The notes: a model not told the origin generated them from the sequence alone. DNA of 64,000 bases from Chlorophyllum brunneum (GCA_963576785.1 OY756146.1:868001-932000); one strand, 5' to 3'; positions 36,796 through 48,290 are shown, numbered from the stretch's first letter. Program-made: numbers and translations.

Positions 36796-37644
36796 TCAAG
36801 GCGCATCCATGTGCCTCATCAGGTCGAAGGGGGTCATCCCCAGACCAGTGAAGTGACGGACCGCTGGTTCCATGGCAGCGGTGAAGCCTGCCATGTGGGC
36901 CTGAGGTTTACCCTGGCACTTCTTGAGCTTCTTCTTCTTCTTCTGGATATTAATCCAGGTAGGAGTAGGTGGAGAAGGCTGGGGAGGCTGCCCACTTGGA
37001 TTGGTAGGGTGGCAAGGTCCTCTCACAGGCTGGGCCCTGGTATTACCTCCAGAGTAGAAGCGGTTCCAAGGTGGCCCAGGGCAAGTCCTGGGAAAGTTGC
37101 CCTGAGGGCAAGCTTGGTAGTTAGCAGTAGCTGCATATGAGGCTTGAGGGTTAGACATGTTGGGTCTTGATCCTTCACGTCTTGACTACTCAGCATTTAT
37201 AGCTTGCTGAACTATCTCCCAGGTCATATCTACAACATCGTGATTATTTGCCAATGTTGTTTGTGCCACTGCATTCCAATCAGGTGGTAATGCATTCAAA
37301 GCAATCATCACACCAAGAACTTCTGGCAGCCTTACTTTAGCTGTTTTTAATTGAGAAGCCATTGTTCTCAATTCAGCTAGATCCATTGCTGGATCTTGAT
37401 TCCCTGAAATGTGCTTTCACAGCATCTTTTGGAGGATTGAATATACTGCAGTGGGAGAAGGTGTCCCAAAGCAAGTTTTCAAGTCACTCCAAAGGAATCC
37501 AGGAGCATCATGTCCGTGGAGTAATAGGAAATCAGGTAAGGTGCCATTTATAACAGCCAATGCCTGTCCTCTCAATTGGTCTCTCCTTCTATCCTCCTCC
37601 ATTAAGGTGGCAGGATTTTTGGGGGAGAGATTCTGGTCTGTCAC
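36796..37644 (-). pseudogene. Copia 2 gag, broken
   Basis: Frames 37417-37644, 37186-37386 (ELRTMASQLKTAKVRLPEVL, a gag-like helical segment with LNALPPDW) and 36796-37158 (Pro/Gly/Asn-rich) read in one sense, with stops between them. This is the usual gag position after the 5' LTR. Confidence 0.55.
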
Positions 37645-37807
37645 AGTCTATCCAGACTGGTCGGAGCTAGTGACAGAAATAAGGGTTAAGGCATTCTGAA
37701 GCCTTCTAGACCAGAATGCATAGTTCTTAGGCCTATTGAGCTTAGGCAAACCAGAGACGATATTATTAGTTGCCATAATATTTTTGTCAAGTGAATTTCT
37801 TTCTAGA

Positions 37808-37823
37808 AGAAAATCCTCTTATT
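37808..37823. repeat. left target-site duplication of the SINE-like element
   Basis: AGAAAATCCTCTTATT, repeated exactly at 38857-38872. Confidence 0.85.
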
Positions 37824-38856
37824 TTTTTTTTTTTTTTTTTAAATCATGGCCTAAGGCCAATTTACGAAGTTTAGGGCCCCCTATTTGGGAGACCCTAATA
37901 CCCATGCCCTTGCAGGACAGGTACCAGTGAACTGGACCCCAGAGTCAACTTAGACCCAAACCTGGCTGAGTAAGCCAAGTGGACTGACAGAGGATTTAGT
38001 ACCCTCGAGCCAGGTGTGGGAGACTGTCCCAGCCTGCTACAGCTCATGCTTTACCAGGGAGTTCATAGAGAGCCCCAGCTACTAGGCTTCCCATTCCCAG
38101 GCAGGTGGTTTGCTGATGCCAACCGGCACAGATTCCTACCTGTCCCAGGTCTCTGCCTTGCCAAGCAGCCAACCATGTTGTGCAACCCGAGTACACTTCC
38201 CTCGGCATGGAGTTATTTCAGTACTTCAAGGACTGCTGACCATACTTAGATCAGAACATTCTGGCCCTCGTGGTGGACCAGGACATGCCCAGTCACCCAA
38301 AACTAACCTTGCCAGCCAATCAAGTACCTACTACCACTGACTAACAACTGATATAGCTTGGGGTGTGCCATCTGACAGCTGGACCAAGCATCACAGTAGG
38401 AGGTGACCTGGTCCAATTGGACATTCAGTTTGTTTTTGTAAGATTCCCCCATTTACTACGCCTTATGCTTTTGCTCCCACTATGGGTACAACAGACCTAG
38501 ATCTGCTAATTTGGGCTCCAATGACTATTCCCCATATGGGAAGTCTGCCCGGATTTCAGAGGAGTCCCACCCCATTCCCCGGATACAGCCCCCCCCTATG
38601 CGCTCTGATGGGAAGTTGCTGAAGTCCCCTGACCCAGAGATATGGATCATTATAGCCACTGTATTCCCTCGGATTCCGCTTACCGGCCCGAAGGACCAAG
38701 TATTATGACAAATATCCAACTGTTGGTCACATGCCTAGCCCTGCTTATTTCCATTAAGTACAGGGGAGAGAGGGAATTGAACCCTCAACCTGTCTGGTAG
38801 TTGCACAGCCACTTTGCCTAGTCTTTGGTGGTGAACCCACTGGGCTACAGGGGCCC
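37824..38856 (-). mobile_element. tRNA-derived SINE-like element in Copia 2
   Basis: On the minus strand the head (38853-38760) has a pol III A box TAGCCCAGTGG and a B box GGTTCAATTCC with tRNA-like spacing. The tail is a run of about 20 A (T on +, 37822-37842). The 16-bp sequence AGAAAATCCTCTTATT flanks it at 37808-37823 and 38857-38872, a clear target duplication. About 1.03 kb is long for a SINE, so the middle may be a composite body or a captured piece. No coding capacity was seen. Confidence 0.75.
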
Positions 38857-38872
38857 AGAAAATCCTCTTATT
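38857..38872. repeat. right target-site duplication of the SINE-like element
   Basis: AGAAAATCCTCTTATT, identical to 37808-37823. Confidence 0.85.
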
Positions 38873-38984
38873 AGCAATGATCAAATGCAAGGATAACTCT
38901 GTCAGGTAAAGCCCTATCATCCTATCTCAGTTAGAGGGGATAATAATGGTTTAACCATTGGTAAGGCTACTGGGGCCCATAACC

Positions 38985-39556
38985 TGTTGAGGAAACAACC
39001 GTAACAAGTTGTTTGCTGGAGGCAGCAGTAAACGCAGTGGGAGAGAACATAGGGTCTACTCACCAAGATAATAAGCTTCTATCTGATACCTGTAGAAAGG
39101 TAATTCAGATAGACAGATATTAGTAATGAAACGGTTGGTGTCAGAGGTAGACAAGTTATAGTCAAGGAGATCGAGACTGGTATTGTACTCAAGAAGATAA
39201 GTGATGATGAAGAAGTTGTTTGATTGAACAAGATGCAGAACTAGGTCTGCTACATGGGGTTTATATACATATTAGAGCATAGGCAAGTCATACTACATAA
39301 AATACTAGGAATACATAGAATGTTCCTTATGACTCCTATTAACTGCGGCATAGTGCCTGCAGAGTACTGTAGAACATATTATACCAGTCATTGGAACTAT
39401 GTAGAATAATCTATCAAGTACTTATGACTCTCATCATATGCAGAGCAACTCATAGGAAGTTACTATGGATTAAAGTTACTGGAAAGTAACAGATCAGTCT
39501 ATTATTATCATAATGACCTCATAGTCTATTTCTAGAGTATGTCCGAAACTTCAACA
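38985..39556 (-). repeat. 5' LTR of Copia element 2
   Basis: 572 bp, TGTTGAGGAAACAACC to CTTCAACA on +. On the minus strand it is followed by the primer-binding-like GGTTATGGGCCCC. Confidence 0.85.
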
Positions 39557-40222
39557 CAGCATTCATTGAACCAAGGTTCGATCCGGTGGCAACACATCTT
39601 TTGGGTCCTTCCAGCATGTGTTTGGGTCCTGGGCTTAGGTACAATTGGTGACTGTCTATATAGCATGATGCACCTATACTCAACCACAATACCAGTCACG
39701 GGAATCATGGGTTCTGTGTATGACACTCAAGACCTGAGTATGCTGGTGCTATCAAATGGACTCCAGGCATCACTCTTCGTCACAAATGCGATCATCAACC
39801 TCTACGCCACAATCTTCATCTCTACACACCTTCATCAAAAGACCATGGTCACGGGCCTTGGAAGGAAGGCACCTCCAAAGCAATATTTGCATATCATAAG
39901 TGTCTTGCTACAATCCGCTGCTATCAACATACCCATTGCAATAACAACGGCTGTTGGACTTTGGTTCGGGGCTCAGTTTAATTTGGGACTGGCCATGTTT
40001 CCTGTTGCTGGTGCAAGTCAGGTGCATCAACTCATTCTGATTCAAGACAGTGTTAAGAGGGACTGATCGGAAACTTCACGCCAGGCACTTGCATCTGTCC
40101 TGATCATCCATCAGGTCGCCCTAGGCAGAATGGCTGGTTCGAAGAGCGAGCAGTCTGTGAAGCTGGTAGGAAGTGGGACAAGTTCCCATTCAGAATCTGA
40201 AAAGCCAGAGTCCATTGTTTGA
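39557..40222 (+). pseudogene. psiR6, right part: rest of exon 2 to exon 4
   Basis: Resumes exon 2 (CATTCATTGAACCAAGGTTCGATCCGGTGG). Intron 2 follows, with only the upstream AG intact, then an open exon 3 with LSNGLQASLFVTNAIINLYAT and ISVLLQSAAINIPIAI. Exon 4 has ALASVLIIHQVALGR and a Ser-rich tail ending at TGA (40220-40222). This half is still open, so gene death came from loss of the 5' end and the insertion rather than long decay. Confidence 0.7.
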
Positions 40223-40539
40223 TGCACAATGGGATCTCGGGCACACTCCAATTTGTAGCATGTATGATAGAATAGAAACCATGTACGGATGTATAATCAT
40301 TTTCCATCACCCATCAAAAACCAGATGAATCCATGTCGATGGATCATTGTGGCTGTAGCTGTTCCTTGCGGTGGGAAGTAGCGGCACTCTGATTCCTGAG
40401 TCCTCGAAAAGTTCGGAACTGATGCCGCATGACTCATGGTGCGCTCAGTGTATTCGTGTCATTTTGATAGTATGCTAGAAAGCGATGTCGGCTTTCCACA
40501 AGTCCGCTTTCACGAATACTACGATCACGACCACAACAG

Positions 40540-41006
40540 TCTCTTAAACACACTCCCCCTTCCTGTAGATGGATAAGAATCCATGGTCATTAGCGTTGTC
40601 TTTTTGGGAGACGAAACAGATGTATCGTACCTGTTCATGTAACCGAATTCCACCATCCAGATGTCCTTTCGCAAGTCGTTGCCTGTATTAACAACTTTCC
40701 GGAATCATGTGCGATAGTTACTGACCTTGTTGGCTGTGTTGACTAAAGGATCTTGATACCGGGAGAGAGTAACATCCTGAGTTGATATGATGGGTTCGTA
40801 CATCACATCCGGGTGGGCAATAGATCCAAGGGATTCATGCATTGCGATTTCGAGTTCGTCGGGCCTGTATGGTGGTCATTCGGGTAATAGTGTTTTTGCT
40901 GTAGCGGACTGTCTGTGAAGGACGAAAAGCTGTTGTCCTCGCAGCTAAGGGAAGAAGCAACGATTTCAGTGTATGGTGTGATGGGGTGACATACGATTTT
41001 GTTGAT
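40540..41006 (-). pseudogene. psiS3, left part
   Basis: BAR-exon fragment (ACCGAATTCCACCATCCAGATGTCC...TTCGCAAGTCGTTG on +, matching 54719-54760) and the end of the PX exon (CATACGATTTTGTTGATG, matching 55672-55688). It ends where a poly(T) run begins. Confidence 0.6.
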
Positions 41007-41660
41007 GTTTTTTTTTTTTTTTTTTTTAAATCAACCCTGTATTCAGGGGCATACTGAAGTACAATGGGTGCCCGATCACAGTCCCTCGAGGTAGGCTAAA
41101 CCTAAAGTACCCTCTCATCAAATCCAAATGCAAACCGCTCCCCCTCCCCGAAACGAGAGGATCCTCATTTGACCTGGAGCTTGAGTGCCGAAGCTTCCAG
41201 CTGTCAGTAACCTGCATAGTTGGTGTCGCTGCAGGCCTACTAACGGGCGTGACCAACAGACCCACAGGATTCCAGAGGAGTCCCACCCCATTCTCCGGGT
41301 TCGGGCCTGTGGTATTCCACCTAATGCAAAATGGACTGGAAAATGAAAATAAATTAGTAATGAGTGACACTGCCTTCTACTATGCGTTTCGAGTCCCTGG
41401 TTCTTCCTCAACCGTTTCTCCCCCTGTTCACTCCCCCATCTTCCCACTGTTTCCTTTCCTACTGCCTATGACGACCCGACATGTTTTAACATGCTAGCTG
41501 TCTCCCCAAGAGGTAGGGCCGCGCAGGGACGGTGCCTGGAGCGGGTGCTAGCCCCCTTCCTCATCAGCCGTTTGGGTAAATCGGTTGAATCACCATAGTT
41601 GCGCCCCCTGAGGGTCTGCGCGAAGCAGAGCACACAGGTTTAGTCGGGGCCTCGTCACGG
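41007..41660 (-). mobile_element. retroposon-like insert with poly(A) tail, in psiS3
   Basis: A run of about 20 T marks a minus-strand 3' tail. It shares the internal stretch GAGGAGTCCCACCCCATTC.CCGG with the SINE-like element at 37824-38856. Unlike that element, no A/B boxes or target duplication are evident, and psiS3 sequence missing between its two sides (PX region) suggests a deletion at or after insertion. The right edge is approximate. Confidence 0.45.
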
Positions 41661-41910
41661 CTCTGACCGGTCTCGAGCCTCAAACTTTGGTTCTCTATAC
41701 TTTGCCTTGTCCTCAAACCCCTATGACGCCTGTGCCCGTCTCACTGGCTTTCCAACACTACTCTCCGGCGTTTGCTCCTCGCGACGCCCAATCGAAGTGT
41801 TCCGTCCACGTAGCAGAAGCGTTACATGTCGGATTCGTTCTACGTCAAAGTGGCGGTCTCCCATCACGGTCCCTTGGCTCGCTTTCCAGTAGCTAGTACC
41901 TGGCGCACTG
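41661..41910 (-). pseudogene. psiS3, right part: SH3 exon
   Basis: Matches the first exon of the intact gene (GGTTCTCTA.ACT.TGCCTTG.CCTCAAACCC on + against 56527-56557), then the region towards the start codon. Frames are broken. Confidence 0.6.
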
Positions 41911-42049
41911 GCCATTGGGAAGCACTGTCTTGGTGGTCACACATCAGTGACCTACGTTGCTATTTTCAAGTACATCCTTTCCTTCATTCAGGTATCCTGT
42001 CCTTTATAGCGAACATCTGCGATGTAAATCAGCTTCTTCGCGCAGCTCC

Positions 42050-42472
42050 ATAGCCCCTCTCTCCACCGTTGCGAGCCCGCGCCTCCCCCATCGCAAAAAT
42101 CATTCCTTCCGACCGTCAAGATAGAATCCTGATGTGCACATACGCCGCCATTGTCTTCATATCTCGTATCATGCACCACAGATGGCCGTACAACAAAACA
42201 TCGACGAGCGCTTACAACAAAGATATGTCACACCACAGTATTGTAGTACCCCCAACATAAGCTGATCAAAGCAGTCCTCGGGCTGAACCAATCATCTACG
42301 TTAACGACACACAAGCAATCAGTTCTCCATCGTATTCGCAAATGTCGGCTCCAAAGAAGGATCATGCTTCCACTGCCCTACTTGGTGCCCATAACTCCCC
42401 ATTATATATCTCGGCAATTGGATAGCCCCCCGAACGAAAACACCTGTCTTCACACCACACCCCCGGCGAACC
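42050..42472 (+). promoter_or_regulatory. R7 promoter region, related to that of R10
   Basis: Aligns in patches with 52110-52512. The leaders are alike (ATATATCTC.GC.ATTTGG-like block, then ACACCTG.CTTCACACC..., then CCATG), and the TATA-like TATATA lies about 60 bp before the ATG. It shares no obvious element with the R4/R5/R8/R9 promoters. Confidence 0.45.
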
Positions 42473-43545
42473 ATGCCTCTCACTCTGGAAACATTGGACT
42501 ATTATGAATACAATGTGCTGGTATGGTCGAGCGGTGTATTCATCGGCACGCTCTTTACTGGCGGTCTCATCGTCCTCGGAATCACCTGTCTCGTCCTCTT
42601 GTCATCAAGTAACAGCGGTCCTCCAAGGCAGTGCCGTCTTCTCCAATGTTTTATCTTTGCGCTCTTACTCACCACCCTCGGTGTTGAGCTCTCGTTCTTT
42701 TTCGCTGTTCACGGCGCGGGTCTCTTTCAGTCTGGCAATGAACAGGTCAACATGGATCATTTTGGAAGGCTGCGGGTCCCCATAGATCTCCTTCCGGTAA
42801 TTGTTATGGGTATGACTGACGGACTTCTTGTGAGTTGGTTGTTTGTAACTTGGGAAACTGTATTGACGAACAAATGTCTAGGTATGGCGATGCTGCATGG
42901 TCCAACGTGCTATAGGACAACGTCTCGAGTCAGCAAAGTGGCAGAACATCTTCTGGATTTTTCCAGGATGTCTGTGGATCCTGAATTGGGGTACATGAAA
43001 TACGTAATTTATTCCAGTTGTATTGCTCATAGAATGTTGCAGTTGCAGGAATCTGGGGTATGGTAGACGATGGGACTGGCATGAGCATAAGTGGCGTACT
43101 TCAAGGTACACTCTACATATCAAACGCAGCGCTTAACGTCCACGCCGCGCTCTTCATTTCCTTGCGCCTATTTCTCCATCGACGAATGGTGGTGGAAAGT
43201 CTCGGAGATAATGCACCCCCAGCACGGTATATGCATACCATAAGTATTCTGCTCCAATCAGCTGCCATCAATGTGCCCATCGCGATAATGGTAGCCGTTG
43301 GAGTCTGGCTTGGGAGTAGCCTGGCGGTTACTGGTGTACCCATTGCATGTGCGGGACAGGTGAGTTAATAAAACAGTGACCGGGACTGCAACCTTAACGA
43401 AATGAATTGGTAGTCATTTGCGTGCGTCTTGATCATCCACCAGGTTGCTATTGGTAGGACACTAGGTTCACGGAAAGAAGAAGCCAGGGAACCGCTACTG
43501 GGGAGCGGAGGCCCGGAATTCGAAAAGCCGGACTCTGATGTCTAA
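42473..43545 (+). CDS. R7: orphan 7TM receptor-like protein
   Basis: Model: join(42473..42829,42882..42990,43043..43359,43414..43545), 304 aa. Exon 2 is 109 nt, six longer than in R1-R5, adding two residues before TM4. It opens VWRCCMVQ, with Cys where other copies have Tyr. TM1 is GVFIGTLFTGGLIVLGITC and TM6 ISILLQSAAINVPIAI; TM7 contains SFACVLIIHQVAIGR. The tail (PLLGSGGPEFEKPDSDV) matches that of R10 and not those of R4-R9. With R10 it forms a second subfamily. Orphan by topology. Confidence 0.76.
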
Positions 43546-43639
43546 CAGGTTCGACGTACTGCAGTCACAACGATCTTGGCGTGCGTTTTTGTATCGTCTT
43601 CTATACCGGAGACATGATTAGCCAGTATATCAATCATGT

Positions 43640-43965
43640 CGGCTCGAGCCAGAATGTTAAGAATGCACAAGCCATCAGATTTCTTGAAGACAGATGGGTT
43701 TAGCTTGAGATGTCCTTGCGTGAAACGTCATGCATCAGCGCCGAAGCAGAGAAAATCACCCCATGATTTACAAGTTCAATGCATAAACGCACTGGTAGTT
43801 GAGTTGTCGTTCTCGCAACTGAAAGAAAAAGTCGTGATTTAAGTGTATCGAGTGGCAGGGTAGCATACGGCAGATGATTTTGCTGATGTAGCGCTTGAGA
43901 TTTCCACCACGAGCTTCATTGAAATCGTCCCTAGATCTGTTTTTCAGAAGTAGATGAAGTGAGAC
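43640..43965 (-). pseudogene. psiS4: PX-exon fragment
   Basis: Minus-strand match to the end of the PX exon of the intact gene (55605-55740). On + it reads GTTGTCGTTCTCGCA.CTGA, GATTTTG.TGATGTA, and ACCACGAGCTTCA.TGAAATC. SH3 and BAR exons are gone. It is the smallest of the sorting nexin relics. Confidence 0.6.
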
Positions 43966-44134
43966 AATCACTCCGTACAAATATATTTACCGTCCAGTTC
44001 ACAGAGGTTCCCGTCCCTGGGGCCCTCGACTCTTCCATGCACGCTCCCCCCTCCCGCGATCCCCACCTTTCCAAATGCACAAATATACAAATCGTTCTTA
44101 GTGAGGTCACCTGCGGACGGTATTATTTCACCCC

Positions 44135-44440
44135 TGTGCGGTATATGCATACCATAAGTGTTCCGCTGCTATTAATGTACCCATCACGATATTGGTAGCC
44201 GTTGGAGTTTGGTAACTGGGGCGTTGCCACTATACCCGTTGCGTGTGGAGCGTAACAAATAATGACTGGGCCTGTAACCTTAACAGAATGGATTGTCAGG
44301 CGTTTGCGTGCATCCTGATCGTCCACTAGGTTACCATTGGTAGAATACTAGGTTCGCGGAAGAACAAGCCAGGGAAAATATTACTGGGGAGTGGAGGCTT
44401 GGAACTCGTCAAGTCGGAAGATGTGGACTTTCTTGGTTAG
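44135..44440 (+). pseudogene. receptor relic derived from an R7-like gene
   Basis: Contains CGGTATATGCATACCATAAGTGTTC, a shortened TM6 coding block with a deletion, a GTTGGAGTTTGGTAA stop, then an exon 4 remnant (GCGTTTGCGTGCATCCTGATCGTCCAC) and a tail like that of R7 (ATTACTGGGGAGTGGAGG). Exons 1 and 2 are missing. Confidence 0.65.
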
Positions 44441-45030
44441 ATAGCAACCCAGTAATGATATGTAGTTGTGTTGTATGCCCACACCTTGTTTTCGTGACGT
44501 CTTAGTGCCAGCGATAGAATGTGATAGCCCATCCATTAAAAATAGGTGCTTCACAAGCTCTACTGACGGACATGTGAATAGCAGTTGTAACATGCTGGCC
44601 CTCGGCGGCTCCCCCATAATTTTGTCTACTTGGTGGATTTGTGAGTGAACTTTAGCTTATCCTGAATGCATTATATACAGTATTTTGCTGCGCCCTGCTA
44701 AATAACGGTGTCATGGAACTATCAATTCATTTTGTACACACTTGAACCACCACTATGGTAAGGCGACGTTAACGGCTTCCGCGACTTTGATGTTCGATTG
44801 TCAAGTTGTCATCAACCTCTCAACATCATCACACATCAGTTCGGGCAACACAACAATAGCAGCTCAGGCCACAATGTGTCTGAGGCCGTGAAGGAATCCA
44901 TAACCATACATGGTATAACCAAGAGAAACCTATAGTTAGGACGACGCACTTAAGCCTCCCAAGACTTTGGACCAGCACTCGCTTCCCACCGGGGTTAAGA
45001 TGGCACCTAAAAATACTCATATTCACTCAG
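44441..45030. other. unassigned spacer
   Basis: No gene fragment recognised; short frames on both strands only. It leads into the R8 promoter module. Confidence 0.35.
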
Positions 45031-45322
45031 GTTTCAGCCAAAGATAAAGTATATCGTGATGCCATCGCCGACGCATGTGAACGGGAAGGGCACTTGCACT
45101 GCCGAGGACCGCCTCGCCGGCTCAGCAAAACAGTATCCAGACATTCTCTCTCAGACTATCCAAAAATTCCAAATCAAGGGGCTTCGGAAAGCTTTGATGA
45201 TCTGATTTCCATGCGACGGCGCTCGTCCACCCCGCTATAAAGGTAACCGAGGCGAGGCAGATCAAAAATCCAACTCCATTTACAACCCTCTTTAACAACT
45301 TTCAGTCGGATCCGCTGGAAGT
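45031..45322 (+). promoter_or_regulatory. R8 promoter module
   Basis: AAAGATAAAGTATATCGTGATGCCATC (45041-45067), then GACATTCTCTCTCAGACTATCC (45140-45161), then TATAAA (45236-45241) 82 bp before the ATG. The leader has CAGTCGGATCCGCTGGAA. This is the same order as at R4 and R5. Confidence 0.6.
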
Positions 45323-46418
45323 ATGTCTGGTAATATCACCCTTGATGATGCGTATACCGTGATGCATGGGAGCACGCAGTACACAGCTGGTGTTCTTGTC
45401 GGTACAGCACTCACTGGTGGTCTTATCGCGATATCGATCATCTGTCTATTCCTTTTGTCTTCAGAGAGTGGAGGGTCTCGGAAGCAGCGCATTCTCCTCA
45501 GCATCTATATCGTCGTACTGGTGATCTTTGTCGTTGGTTTTCAGGTCACATATTTCATCCATGCCAACTATCGGGGCATCTTCCGTGCTAATACCAAGGA
45601 CGAACTGCTTCTGGACTCATTTCAGAGGCTGCGATGGGCCTTTGATGTCCTCCCTCTCATTGTGGTCACAATGACGGATGCACTATTTGTGAGTTCAATT
45701 GCCATTTAGAAGATACAGGATGCTCAAAATAAATTGTTCCAAGATATGGCGGTGTTATATGGTGCAAAGGTCAATGAGGCCAAATATTTTCCGGTGGCAG
45801 AACATTTTCTGGGTTTTCCCAGTATGTGTTTGGATGATGGGCTTTGGTACGCTCGACAACTGTCTATGAGATACCAATACTGAACAATAGACTCAGTTAC
45901 AGGAATTTTGGGTACTGTGTTTGACACTTCGGACTCAAGCAACCTAACCCTAATCGATACACTCTGGGCATGCCTCTTTATGGCGAATGCGGTCATTACT
46001 ATCTACTCAACAACTTTCATCTCTCTACGTCTCCTCCATCATCGAAGGTCCTGGGTCACGGCCGTTGGAGCTAAGGCACCTTTGACGTATTACATGCATA
46101 TCATAGGTGTCTTGCTGCAGTCCGCCGCTATCAATGTGCCCATCGCAATAGTTACGGTCATTGGAGTTTTTTTGGGGGCTCTGGGAATAATCATGTTCCC
46201 CGTAGCTGGTGCAAGTCAGGTACGCACTCATCCTACTTAAGACGGTGTTAGAAAGCTGACCGGAACCCTCCCAGGCCCTTGCTTCTGTCTTAATCATCCA
46301 CCAGGTCGCTTTGGGCAGAACGAATGGTTCACAGCATGAACGCTCTGTGATATTGGTAGGAAGCGCGACATCGTCCAGTTCAAGTTCAGACGGGGAAAAG
46401 CCAAATCAAATAGCTTGA
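45323..46418 (+). CDS. R8: orphan 7TM receptor-like protein
   Basis: Model: join(45323..45688,45744..45846,45897..46219,46275..46418), 311 aa. The N-terminus has a sequon (NIT). TM1 is GVLVGTALTGGLIAISIIC. Exon 2 opens IWRCYMVQR, TM6 is GVLLQSAAINVPIAI, and exon 4 has ALASVLIIHQVALGR. The tail carries a run of six Ser (ATSSSSSSDGEKP), a likely phosphorylation cluster if this is a signalling receptor. Intron phases are as in all copies. The closest paralogue is R9. Confidence 0.78.
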
Positions 46419-46689
46419 TGCAATGGGATCTCTGGTACACTCCTACTCGTGCCGTGCATGATTAAGGTGGACCATGTGGCCGTAGGTTGTAACTGGTGGA
46501 AAGCAGGCGCTACTCTGATTCAGGACTCGGGGACTCTGATATCTGATGGCTCGTGGACTCGGTGTATTTATGCCCCTTCCTTTTTCGTTCTCTCGCTTAG
46601 TCTGTACGATGGAAGCGATGTAGGAATATCCATGTTAGTTTGAACGATATCTGGGCTGATACGCATGAACTGCTGGAGCACCCTTTGCG

Positions 46690-48290
46690 CATTCAAACAG
46701 AAGCGGTATAATTTCAGCAGTATCATACACATGACCAATAATCTGCCAAACACACACCCACTCTCCTCTCCCTTTCCACCACTCCCAGCACCAGCAAACC
46801 CTAAACCACCTCCAACAAAACCCCCCAAAACCACACCAATCGATCTCATCGGAACATGTGGCGTTGATTGCGGAAGTGGCGGTGTAGAATTTCATCTATT
46901 GTGTCCGTTCCAGACGGGATGGATTTATGTGACGTTAATTATCGCCGAGAGTGAGGATGGTGGTGGTGGGGGGCAGGGATGGGAGGAAGGAAGAGAATTT
47001 AGGGCGAAAGAGAATACTTGTTCATACAACCGGATCTTATCATCCATATGTTCTTTCGCCCATCGTTCAAAATCTTCAACTTGCTGGGTATGATAAATAT
47101 ACGTTCAGCCATGGTGGTGTTTAAACCTGATTTGCAACGAGATACTAGTTCGGCCTCTGCTTTGTTATCGGTGTTGGCTAAAGTGTCTTTGTACCGTGGT
47201 AGAGTAGCATTATGCGTTGATATAATAGGTTCGTAGATGGCATCTGGGTGGGGCAGGGAGTTAAGATATTTTTGTGTGTTGCAAATTGGGTTCGGCGAGG
47301 CTGTATATGATCCGCTCCGGAGGCTCCTTGGATCGCTATTGTGAGTTTGGTGCATTCTATATTTGATTATAAGCAAAATTGAGGTAGTGGCAATGGTAAA
47401 AGAGATTGAACTTGACATTTTTCGCGCCAGCAAGCTCCGCCTTTAATTACCACACCTTCACATCGATCTCTCCTACCATCCATTCACCTCCCTCTTCGTT
47501 CTCCTCTTCTTCGGGAATTGTTCCGCCACTCCAAGGGAATTATACCCAACAAGGCGTAGCCTAACCCTCTGCCTCCGCTATGACCGTATGCGACCTTGCT
47601 TCTCTGACTTTTGAAAAGATATTACGCAAGCCTTGAACAATAGGTGAGACGGCTTTGATGTGAGTGGAGAATTTTGAGAAAGCGATGAGGCGCCGGAAGG
47701 GAAGTGTAGTGAGGGAGCAGTGTTTTCCATTCCTGTGTTCGATTTGTGAGAGGGGTTTTTTGATTGGAGATGGACTTACCGCTGTGGTTCTCGCAGCGCA
47801 GGGGGGAGAAAGTGACAATTTCGCGCGTATCATGTAACGGTACGGTCTTGTTGATGGTAGGTTTGAGTTATCCACAAACGAACTTGACGAAACCGACATT
47901 GAATCGACCCGAATACATTCGGGAAGTGGAGGAAGTGCGATACCAGGTAATCTGCGAGCAAGTGCAGTCTGGAGAACAACGAAAATGGGAAAACCTCGGT
48001 AGAAGGTTATTCGTTGTAGTAATTCTAGCTCACCCTATGATGTAATCAAAGTGCGATTGTGGGGAGAGGACGAGAAAGGGTCATAAGGGTCTGAAACGGA
48101 CAATAACAACAGTGTTGTGTACGCACCTGGGAGGGCCGACGATCGTTTGCATGGAGTGGGTAATCATCCCAGCACGAGGGGCCTCGGATGCCCAGGAGAA
48201 ACCGATATCGACGCAGTGTGTGTTTGCGTGGGTGGTGCGGGTGTCTGCCAAGTGCGAGCTAGAAACTCAATCGTGCATCGGCTTCGGGAT
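46690..48290 (-). pseudogene. psiS5: long decayed SH3-PX-BAR copy
   Basis: The most complete relic. In minus-strand order from the right it has linker and PX pieces (about 48290-47780), the middle BAR exon (about 47740-47540), short BAR exons, and the EPIISTHNATLPRYKDTLANTDNKAEAEL segment (about 47230-47150). The tail exon is at 46890-46690. It lacks the SH3 exon. Numerous frameshifts and stops. It lies convergent to R8. Confidence 0.7.

Larger units (their letters stand above)
31444..39556 (-). mobile_element. Copia LTR retrotransposon 2, near full length, in psiR6
   Basis: 8.1 kb, LTRs at 31444-32014 and 38985-39556. Reading the minus strand: LTR, primer-binding-like GGTTATGGGCCCC, gag (about 37650-36796), protease and integrase (35532-33620), RT and RNase H (33400-32015), LTR. 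The two LTRs differ at about 23 of 572 positions by eye, nearly all transitions. The putative target duplication is imperfect (CAGCG and CAGCA). It interrupts exon 2 of a receptor gene. Stops and frameshifts make it non-autonomous today. Confidence 0.85.

Noticed and set aside
38760..38853. Possible tRNA gene on the minus strand (A and B boxes present)
   Set aside because: It is the head of a retroposon with poly(A) and target duplications, and no good acceptor stem pairing or clear anticodon arm was seen.
41540..41590. CTGATGAG on the minus strand, reminiscent of a hammerhead ribozyme core
   Set aside because: The required GAAA segment and flanking stems are not found.
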